Both the position numbers and the translations under genes were made by a program. The notes below the pieces were generated by a model. The model had not been told where the DNA came from, ran no database searches, and saw nothing but the letters and a program-made list of their open reading frames with translations. From the NCBI GenBank assembly GCA_023425615.1, contig JAFACJ010000746.1, forward strand, positions 1 through 5,733: DNA of 5,733 nt, given 5' to 3'. Below are positions 1 to 5,313 of the stretch, one piece after another (the stretch's first letter is position 1; each line of letters opens with the position of its first letter). The DNA is from Actinomycetes bacterium. Its GTDB lineage: Bacteria > Actinomycetota > Actinomycetes > Streptosporangiales > Streptosporangiaceae.

Positions 1-10
1 CCGGCCGACC

Positions 11-17
11 GAGGAGG
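11..17 (+). promoter_or_regulatory. Ribosome binding site that decides the start of the serine-hydrolase-like gene
   Basis: GAGGAGG lies directly against an ATG at 18 (no spacing) and 6 nt before a second in-frame ATG at 24. Normal Shine-Dalgarno spacing favours the ATG at 24, which trims two residues from the longest reading frame. The bases before this site hold no recognisable feature. Confidence 0.7.
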
Positions 18-23
18 ATGCCC

Positions 24-1151
24 ATGGTCGCTCCGATCGACCGCTCGCTCGCCGACCCCGCGGAAGCCGGGATCGACACCGCCAAGCTGGAGGTGCTGCT
101 GCGCCGGATCCGGCTGGAGGTCGAGAACGGGTGGCTGCCGTCCGCCCAGGTGGCCGTGGCCCGCGAGGGCCGCCTGGTGGCCTTCGAGACGTGGGGGGAC
201 GCCGGCCCCGAGACCCGGTACATCCTGCAGTCCGTGGGCCGCTCCGTGGTGGCGGGAGCGGTGTGGAAGCTGCTGGGGGAGGGCGCGCTGCGGCTCGATG
301 AGCACGTCGCCGACATCATTCCCGAGTTCGCGCCGAACGGGAAGGAGAAGGTGACCGTCGAGCAGGTGCTCACGCACACCGCCGGCTTCCCGTTCGCGCC
401 GCTGGGATACCCCAAGATGTGCGACAGGGAACAGAGGCGCGCGGCCTTCGGGAAGTGGCGGCTGGACTACCCGCCCGGCAGCCGCTTCCAGTTCCATCTG
501 ACCTCGGCCGCGTGGCTGATCGCCGAGATCGTGGAGCGGCGGACGGGCCTGCCCTTCGGCGATTACCTGCGCGAGCGCATCACCGCCCCGCTCGGCCTGA
601 CCAGTCTGGAGCTGGGAGTACCGGTCGAACGGCAGGCGGGCACCGTGGCCCCGATGATCGCCACCGACCGCACCAGCGAGGACCAGGAACCCGACCCGTG
701 GGGCGCCTGGTACCTGGCCAGGCCCGAGGTGCTGGCCGCGGGCGAGCCCAGCCACTCCCTCGTCGGCACGGCCGCGGACGTCGCGCTGTTCTACCAGGCG
801 ATGGAGTACACGGACCTGTGGCGCGGCGACGCGGTCGCCGAAGGCAGGCGGATGCGCTTCGCCGAACGCCCGGCGGGCGACGAGCTGTACGGCGGGGGCA
901 CCAAACGCGTCGGGATGGGGCTCTTCGTCACCGTCGCGGGCCCGGACGCCGGAGGCAACCTGCCCTCGACCGGCTCGCCCGCCCTCTACGGCAACAGCGG
1001 CTCGGCGTACCAGCTGGCCTTCATGGACCCGGAGACGGGCCTGTCCTTCGCGTGGTTGTGCAACGGCTACCCCCTGACGGGATACGACCTCAGCCGCCGC
1101 GGCACCTCCCTGCTCACCAATGTCGCCAATCTGGCGGCCGACCTCCTCTGA
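24..1151 (+). CDS. Serine hydrolase / class C beta-lactamase-like protein with degenerate catalytic motifs
   Basis: The 375-residue product has the fold signature of the beta-lactamase/EstB/penicillin-binding-protein-like family (PF00144). Visible landmarks are a SxxK-like site at S70-V71-G72-R73, the downstream helix with G87 and L91-D92, the THTAGFP segment at 117-123 (usual form HTSGLP), PGSRF at 151-155, and a C-terminal DPETG strand after Y322-G323-N324-S325-G326. Known members use Ser and Lys of SxxK, a Tyr in YxN, and a His or Lys before the xG motif. Here the Lys is Arg (R73), the YSN position reads F157-H158-L159, and the His/Lys position reads N324. S70 is kept. No signal peptide or membrane segment is visible, so it is probably cytosolic. 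It may be a modified esterase or amidase, or a non-catalytic relative; the family is much surer than the activity. It converges on the acyl-CoA synthetase gene. Start chosen from RBS spacing. Confidence 0.88.
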   Translation: MVAPIDRSLADPAEAGIDTAKLEVLLRRIRLEVENGWLPSAQVAVAREGRLVAFETWGDAGPETRYILQSVGRSVVAGAVWKLLGEGALRLDEHVADIIPEFAPNGKEKVTVEQVLTHTAGFPFAPLGYPKMCDREQRRAAFGKWRLDYPPGSRFQFHLTSAAWLIAEIVERRTGLPFGDYLRERITAPLGLTSLELGVPVERQAGTVAPMIATDRTSEDQEPDPWGAWYLARPEVLAAGEPSHSLVGTAADVALFYQAMEYTDLWRGDAVAEGRRMRFAERPAGDELYGGGTKRVGMGLFVTVAGPDAGGNLPSTGSPALYGNSGSAYQLAFMDPETGLSFAWLCNGYPLTGYDLSRRGTSLLTNVANLAADLL

Positions 1152-1153
1152 CC

Positions 1154-1179
1154 GGCCGGCCGCCAGAAGGCGGCCGGCC
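1154..1179. terminator. Bidirectional stem-loop between convergent genes
   Basis: A perfect 11-bp stem (GGCCGGCCGCC at 1154-1164 and its complement at 1169-1179) closes an AGAA tetraloop. It starts 3 nt after the stop of the serine-hydrolase-like gene, and its distal arm ends on the first base of the stop triplet (1179-1181) of the opposing synthetase gene. There is no T-run on either side, as is common for GC-rich actinomycete terminators. The position between two converging genes suggests it serves both. Termination itself is inferred. Confidence 0.7.
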
Positions 1180-2783
1180 TAGGCCGGGTCCCGGGACACG
1201 CTCTCCCGGAGGACGTGCTTGCGGATCTTGCCGGAGGCCGTCAGCGGGAAGCCCTCGACGAAGTGCCATGCCCGCGGCACCTTGAACGCCGCGAGCCGGT
1301 CCCGGGCGAAGGCGTCGAGCTCGTCGTTCCCGGCGGTGCTTCCGGGGACGAGCCGGACGAAGGCCGCGACCGTCTCGCCGAGGCGGTCGTCGGGCAGCCC
1401 GACGACAGCGACGTCCGCGACGGCGGGGTGGTCGAGCAGCGCCTCCTCCACCTCGCGGGGATAGATGTTCTCCCCGCCGCGGATGATCACTTCTCTGCTG
1501 CGCCCGTGGATGCGCAGCACCCCGTTCTCGTCCATGCTGCAGATGTCGCCGGTGTGCAGCCAGCCGTCGGCGTCGAGGGTTCGGGCCGTCTCCTCCGGGC
1601 GGTCGTGGTAGCCCGTCATGTTCAGCGGCGAGCGGATGAGCAGCTCGCCGTGCTCGCCGATCCCGGCGGTCTCGCCGGTGCCGAGACGGGCGATGCGCAC
1701 CTCGCGGTGGGCGCAGGGACGTCCCAGTGTCTCGGCCTTGTGCGCATCGCTGTCGGACAGGTCGGTGGAGGCCGCGTAGGGGCTCTCGGACTGCCCGTAG
1801 CCGACGTTCAGCTGCACTTTCAGAGCGTCCTCGAAACGCCGGACGAGCGGGGGCGGAACGACCGAGCCTCCGCCGCAGACCACGCGCAGGCTGCTCAGGT
1901 CGTATGCGTGGAGGTCCGGAAGGCCCAGGATGTCGTTCATCATCGTGGGCACCAGCCCGAGGATCGTGGTCCGCGACCGCTCGACCAGCCGCAGGACGGC
2001 CTCGGCGTCGAAGGAGGGGGCCAGCACCAGGGTGCCGCCGATGGAGGCGATCGCGAGCACGCCGCAGACCGAGGCGCCGACATGGTTGAGCGGCAGGGGC
2101 GTGCAGTAGATCTCGTGCCCGTCGCCCTCGTACAGCCTGGCCATGCCGAACCGGCCGCTGTTCACACAGGCCCGGTGGCCGAGCAGCGCGCCCTTGGGCG
2201 TGCCGGTGGTGCCGGAGGTGTACTGGATGAGGAACGTGGACTCGGGGGACGGCCGGGGGAGGGAGCCCGGCTCCGGCGGCGGGGCGGTGCGCCAGGCGTC
2301 CATGCCGAGCACGGGGCACGGGACGGGAAGGCCGGCGGCGAGGGCCTCGGCGCGTTCGCGCAGCGGCCGTCCCCGGAAGGTCTCAGCCGCCAGGAGCAGC
2401 CGGGTGCCGGACTGCCGGAGCTGGTAGGCGACCTCGGGGTCGGTGAGAGCGGTGTTGACGGGGACCAGGGGGGTTCCGGCCAGCGCGGCCCCGTACTCCA
2501 GGACCACCCAGTCCGGTGAGTTCGCCGACCAGACGGCGACGGGGTCGCCGGGCGAGATCCGGCCGAGGATGAGGGAGGCGGCGCGTTCCGCCGCCTCCAG
2601 CAGCTGCGACCAGGTCATCTGCCGCAGTTCGGTGTCCTGCGGCCACATCATCGCGGCACGGTCGGGGTGGCGGGCGGCGTTGTCGCGGAGCAGGTCGCCG
2701 ACCGTCGTCTCCCAGATCGCCTCGTCGGTGTCGGCGGGACGGTGTGCGAGGGACAGGGGTCTTCCGTCTTCGGTTCTCGGCAT
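1179..2783 (-). CDS. AMP-forming acyl-CoA synthetase / fatty-acid-CoA ligase (ANL superfamily)
   Basis: The 534-residue enzyme should activate a carboxylic acid with ATP to an acyl-AMP and then to the CoA thioester. All core ANL motifs are present in order: the P-loop YTSGTTGTPKG (188-198), PLPLNHVG (229-236), YGQSES (329-334, the A5 motif, with Gln where Met is common), WLHTGD (408-413, with the ribose-binding D413), the hinge and A8 loop GRSREVIIRGGENIYP (427-442), and PLTASGKIRK (513-522) carrying the adenylation lysine K519. The length is normal and the protein looks intact. No signal peptide or membrane helix is seen. The substrate is unknown; medium/long-chain or aryl acids are all possible. 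It is the second gene of a minus-strand pair, 44 nt after the acyl-CoA dehydrogenase stop, so co-transcription is likely. The ATG at 2783 is preferred because AGGAAGG (2790-2796) sits 6 nt upstream. A GTG at 2831 would add 16 residues and overlap the dehydrogenase stop. Confidence 0.93.
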   Translation of the reverse strand: MPRTEDGRPLSLAHRPADTDEAIWETTVGDLLRDNAARHPDRAAMMWPQDTELRQMTWSQLLEAAERAASLILGRISPGDPVAVWSANSPDWVVLEYGAALAGTPLVPVNTALTDPEVAYQLRQSGTRLLLAAETFRGRPLRERAEALAAGLPVPCPVLGMDAWRTAPPPEPGSLPRPSPESTFLIQYTSGTTGTPKGALLGHRACVNSGRFGMARLYEGDGHEIYCTPLPLNHVGASVCGVLAIASIGGTLVLAPSFDAEAVLRLVERSRTTILGLVPTMMNDILGLPDLHAYDLSSLRVVCGGGSVVPPPLVRRFEDALKVQLNVGYGQSESPYAASTDLSDSDAHKAETLGRPCAHREVRIARLGTGETAGIGEHGELLIRSPLNMTGYHDRPEETARTLDADGWLHTGDICSMDENGVLRIHGRSREVIIRGGENIYPREVEEALLDHPAVADVAVVGLPDDRLGETVAAFVRLVPGSTAGNDELDAFARDRLAAFKVPRAWHFVEGFPLTASGKIRKHVLRESVSRDPA

Positions 2784-2789
2784 GGTGCG

Positions 2790-2796
2790 CCTTCCT
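2790..2796 (-). promoter_or_regulatory. Ribosome binding site that decides the synthetase start
   Basis: On the minus strand AGGAAGG lies 6 nt before the ATG at 2783-2781. The competing in-frame GTG at 2831 has no comparable purine-rich sequence upstream. The 44 nt between the dehydrogenase stop and this ATG hold nothing else recognisable. Confidence 0.65.
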
Positions 2797-2827
2797 GTGC
2801 GGGGGTGGGGGTGGGCTTCGTCGTCCC

Positions 2828-3970
2828 TCACAGGCCCAGCGAACGGCCGATGATCTCCTTCATGATCTCCGAGGTGCCCCCGAAGACGCGCTGGACGCGG
2901 TTGTCGCGCCAGATCCTGGCGATCTCGTACTCGTTGACATAGCCGTAGCCGCCGAAGAGCTGCATACAGCGGTCGATGACCTCCCAGGCGGTCTCGGAGG
3001 TCCAGTACTTGGCCGCGGCGGCGTCGTCGGCGGTCAGGTGGCCCTCGACCAGGGCCATGGTGCAGCCGTCGAGGTAGACCCGGGCGGCGTTGAGCTTGGC
3101 GCGGATGTCGGCGAGCGCGAAGCGGTTGGCCTGGAAGCTGCCGATGGGCTGCCCGAAGGCGGTGCGCTCGCCCGCGTACTGCATCGTGATCGTGAAGGCG
3201 CGTTCGGCGGCGGCGAGGGAGGAGACCGCGATGGCAAGGCGCTCGGTGGGCAGGTTGCCCATCATGTGGTAGAAGCCGCGGCCCTCCTGGCCGATCAGGT
3301 TCTCGGCGGGGACCCGCACCCCCCGGAAGAACAGCTCGGAGGTGTCCTGCGCCTTCATGCCGACCTTGTCCAGCTTGCGGCCGCGTTCGAAGCCCGCGGC
3401 GCCGCGCTCCACGACGATCAGGCTGATGCCCTTGTGCCCGGCCTCGGGGTCGGTCTTGCAGGCGACCACCACCAGGTCGGCGAGGATCCCGTTGGTGATG
3501 AAGGTCTTGGAGCCGTCGATCACCCAGTGGTCGCCGTCGCGGCGTGCGGTGGTGCGGATGCCCTTCAGGTCCGAGCCGGCGCCGGGCTCGGAGAGGGCGA
3601 GCGCGCAGATGGTCTCACCGCTGATGACGCCGGGCAGCCAGCGTGCCTTCTGCTCGTCGGTGGTGAGGCCGCCCAGGTACGGGGGGATGACGTCGTTCTG
3701 CAGGCCGAGGCCGATGCCCACGGAACCGGTCGCGGCCATCTCCTCGGCCATGATCGCGTTGTAGCGGAAGTCCCGCAGGCCCTGGCCGCCGTACTCCTCG
3801 GGGAACTCCCAGCCGATCAGCCCGGCCTTGCCCGCCGCCGCCCATGCCTCCCTGCTGACCTGGCCCTCGCGCTCCCACTCCGCGACGTGGGGGGCGCACT
3901 CGCGCTCGAAGTACGTGCGGGCGCTCTGGCGGAAGAGGTCGTGTTCCTCGGTGAAGATCGTGCGGCGCAT
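2828..3970 (-). CDS. Acyl-CoA dehydrogenase, long-chain (LCAD/ACADL-like) type
   Basis: This 380-residue flavoenzyme should oxidise an acyl-CoA to the trans-2-enoyl-CoA, passing electrons from FAD to an electron-transfer flavoprotein. It shows the N-terminal helical domain, the beta-domain signature ALSEPGAGSD (125-134), the FAD-contact segment around R269-T270-A271-F272-G273, and the C-terminal signature QLFGGYGYVNEYEIARIWRD (337-356). The usual short/medium-chain catalytic Glu before GT (YEGT) is Gly here (FGGTSE, G364). A Glu is present instead in LPTERLAIA (E243), the place used by mammalian long-chain and isovaleryl-CoA dehydrogenases. The C-terminal run VQRVFGGTSEIMKEIIGR (359-376) also resembles the long-chain enzyme as I recall it. 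The enzyme therefore looks active with a relocated base. The ATG at 3970 is chosen because GGAGGG (3976-3981) lies 5 nt upstream and the protein then starts at the usual place. The open frame runs on upstream to 4189, but that stretch overlaps the divergent gene. It is first in the minus-strand pair with the synthetase. Confidence 0.94.
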   Translation of the reverse strand: MRRTIFTEEHDLFRQSARTYFERECAPHVAEWEREGQVSREAWAAAGKAGLIGWEFPEEYGGQGLRDFRYNAIMAEEMAATGSVGIGLGLQNDVIPPYLGGLTTDEQKARWLPGVISGETICALALSEPGAGSDLKGIRTTARRDGDHWVIDGSKTFITNGILADLVVVACKTDPEAGHKGISLIVVERGAAGFERGRKLDKVGMKAQDTSELFFRGVRVPAENLIGQEGRGFYHMMGNLPTERLAIAVSSLAAAERAFTITMQYAGERTAFGQPIGSFQANRFALADIRAKLNAARVYLDGCTMALVEGHLTADDAAAAKYWTSETAWEVIDRCMQLFGGYGYVNEYEIARIWRDNRVQRVFGGTSEIMKEIIGRSLGL

Positions 3971-3994
3971 GGCTGCCCTCCGGCTCTGGTGCGG

Positions 3995-4020
3995 TCTCCA
4001 CGGCGGGACAGCCGTGGAGA
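3995..4020. promoter_or_regulatory. Perfect palindrome in the divergent control region, candidate operator
   Basis: TCTCCACGGC (3995-4004) and its exact complement GCCGTGGAGA (4011-4020) are separated by six bases, GGGACA. The site lies 24 nt before the acyl-CoA dehydrogenase start and 68 nt before the CoA-transferase start. Its spacer coincides with the best -35-like hexamer for the plus-strand genes, and on the minus strand it would fall in the early 5' leader. A dimeric repressor (TetR, GntR or MarR type) is a reasonable binder, but no regulator gene is in the window. It could instead act as an RNA hairpin in the dehydrogenase leader. Confidence 0.55.
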
Positions 4021-4033
4021 TAGGCGGTAGATT
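4005..4033 (+). promoter_or_regulatory. Candidate promoter for the CoA-transferase/MaoC genes
   Basis: GGGACA (4005-4010) matches TTGACA at four of six positions. It is followed after exactly 17 nt by TAGATT (4028-4033), a good fit to the actinomycete -10 pattern TAGRRT/TAnnnT. Initiation would be near 4040, leaving a leader of about 48 nt before the GTG at 4089. The -35 sits in the spacer of the palindrome, as expected for a repressible promoter. Found by eye only. Confidence 0.35.
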
Positions 4034-4057
4034 AGTGTATATAGTTAAATGATTCAT
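4029..4057 (-). promoter_or_regulatory. Candidate promoter for the dehydrogenase/synthetase pair
   Basis: On the minus strand TAATCT (4034-4029) fits TAnnnT. It is preceded after 17 nt by ATGAAT (4057-4052), a weak -35 with three matches to TTGACA. Its -10 overlaps the -10 proposed for the opposite strand, so the two promoters would compete. The start would fall a few bases upstream of the palindrome. The surrounding stretch 4028-4062 is unusually A+T-rich, which supports promoter activity here more than either exact hexamer does. Confidence 0.3.
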
Positions 4058-4088
4058 AGATGCTGTTCCGGAAGCAAGTGGAGGCGCG

Positions 4089-5255
4089 GTGCTGCCGCTG
4101 GAGGGATGTCGCGTCGTCGAGCTCGGCATGTGGGTGGCGGCTCCGGCCGCGGCCGCGATGCTGGCCGACTGGGGCGCCGAGGTGGTCAAGGTGGAGGCTC
4201 CCGGCGGGGACCCGTACCGCTACACGCTCCGGCACGTCGGCAAGGACCTCGACGCCTCGCCCCCGTTCGAGACCGACAACCGCGGCAAGCGGGGCATCGT
4301 CCTCGACCTGCGCGAGGACCGCGACCGGCAGGCCCTGGAACTGCTGCTGGAGCGGGCGGATGTGTTCGTCACCAACATGCGCCCGGGAGCCCTCGAACGC
4401 CTCGGCCTCGACCCCGAGGCGGTGCGGGCGCGCCACCCGCGGCTGGTCGTCGGGACGCTGACCGGATACGGCTGGTCGGGGCCCGACCGCGACCAGGCAG
4501 GCTACGACGTCTCGGCGTTCTGGGCGCGCTCGGGCATCGCGGCGACGCTGAACCCCGAAGGGGAGCCGCCTCCCGCCATCCGCCCGGGCCTGGGCGACCG
4601 GGCCGCCGCCGCCAATCTCGTCGCCGGGGTGCTGGCCGCGCTGCTGCACAGGGAGCGCACCGGAGAGGGCGCGGTGGTGGACGTCTCGCTGCTGCGGTCG
4701 GGCGCCTACGCGATCGGTAACGATCTCGCCCTGCAGAACTTCTTCGGCAAACGCGGCCGCACCCGTCCCCGGACCGAGCATGAGACGCCCCTGTACAACA
4801 GCTACCGGACCGGGGACGGCCGCTGGTTCTGGCTCGTCGCCCTGGAAGGCGACCGCCACTGGCCGGGCCTGCTCAGGGCGCTGGAGCGCGAGGACCTCGG
4901 CGAGGACGAGCGGTTCGCGACGGCGAGGGCCAGGATCCGGCATAGGCGGGAACTGATCGAGGCACTCGACCAGGAGTTCGCGCGGCGGACGCTGGAGGAG
5001 TGGGCGGCGCGCTTCGCGGCGGCGGAGGTGTGGTGGGCGCCCGTGCAGACACTCGCCGAGATCGCCGCCGACCCCCAGGCGGAGGCGATCGGCGCCTTCG
5101 TCGAACAGCCGGGGATGGGCGGGACGCCTCCGCTGCGGACCGTGGCCACACCGGTCGCCTTCTGGGGCATGGAGGACAAGCCGCGCTCGGGGGCGCCCGC
5201 CCTGGGCGAGCACACCGACGAGGTGCTCGGCGAGCTCGGCACCCCGCGGGATTGA
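4089..5255 (+). CDS. Class III CoA-transferase (CaiB/BaiF family)
   Basis: The 388-residue protein belongs to the family that moves CoA from an acyl-CoA donor to a carboxylic acid, as in formyl-CoA, carnitine and bile-acid CoA-transferases. The N-terminus LEGCRVVELG (4-13) followed by LADWGAEVVKVEAPGGDPYR (25-44) is diagnostic. N64-R65-G66-K67-R68-G69 and the L71-V/L-D-L strand follow, then NMRPGALERLGL (96-107) and GYGWSGP (126-132). The catalytic aspartate that forms the anhydride and CoA-thioester intermediates is D170 in RPGLGD. G138-Y139-D140 stands where alpha-methylacyl-CoA racemases have a His-containing GHD, so a transferase is favoured over a racemase. The length is normal and the gene intact. 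It starts at GTG with GGAGG (4080-4084) 4 nt upstream; the ATGs upstream at 4049 and 4060 are in other frames. It leads a plus-strand pair with the MaoC-type gene and is divergent from the dehydrogenase. Donor and acceptor acids are unknown. Confidence 0.93.
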   Translation: MLPLEGCRVVELGMWVAAPAAAAMLADWGAEVVKVEAPGGDPYRYTLRHVGKDLDASPPFETDNRGKRGIVLDLREDRDRQALELLLERADVFVTNMRPGALERLGLDPEAVRARHPRLVVGTLTGYGWSGPDRDQAGYDVSAFWARSGIAATLNPEGEPPPAIRPGLGDRAAAANLVAGVLAALLHRERTGEGAVVDVSLLRSGAYAIGNDLALQNFFGKRGRTRPRTEHETPLYNSYRTGDGRWFWLVALEGDRHWPGLLRALEREDLGEDERFATARARIRHRRELIEALDQEFARRTLEEWAARFAAAEVWWAPVQTLAEIAADPQAEAIGAFVEQPGMGGTPPLRTVATPVAFWGMEDKPRSGAPALGEHTDEVLGELGTPRD

Positions 5256-5264
5256 CCGAAACCC

Positions 5265-5292
5265 GCCGCCGCGGCTCTGCTCCCGCGGCGGC
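5265..5292 (+). other. Intercistronic hairpin between CoA-transferase and MaoC-type genes
   Basis: GCCGCCGCGG (5265-5274) pairs perfectly with CCGCGGCGGC (5283-5292) around an 8-nt loop. The stem begins 9 nt after the CoA-transferase stop and ends 3 nt before the AAGGAG of the next gene. No T-run follows. It could be a partial terminator or attenuator, a transcript-stability element, or a modulator of access to the neighbouring ribosome binding site. The structure is directly seen; its role is inferred. Confidence 0.55.
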
Positions 5293-5313
5293 TCCAAGGA
5301 GAGGACGAAACGT

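Noticed and set aside
1215..2519. 434-codon plus-strand open frame opposite the synthetase
   Set aside because: The minus-strand frame carries every ANL motif in order. This one has none and is compositionally biased.
3995..4020. Palindrome as a terminator for transcription entering from either side
   Set aside because: The flanking genes diverge, so no transcript ends here, and no T-run follows. An operator or leader hairpin fits better.
2744..4030. 428-codon plus-strand open frame opposite the dehydrogenase
   Set aside because: It mirrors the well-supported acyl-CoA dehydrogenase, has Gly/Ala/Val-rich composition and no motifs, and would run through the divergent promoter region.
3971..4189. 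N-terminal extension of the acyl-CoA dehydrogenase to position 4189
   Set aside because: The extra 73 residues cross the palindrome and AT-rich region and overlap the divergent CoA-transferase. The ATG at 3970 has a good RBS and fits the family N-terminus.
4049..4720. Plus-strand frames starting at 4049 and 4060 over the start of the CoA-transferase
   Set aside because: They are in other frames from the CaiB/BaiF protein, Arg/Gly-rich, and without RBS or domain support.
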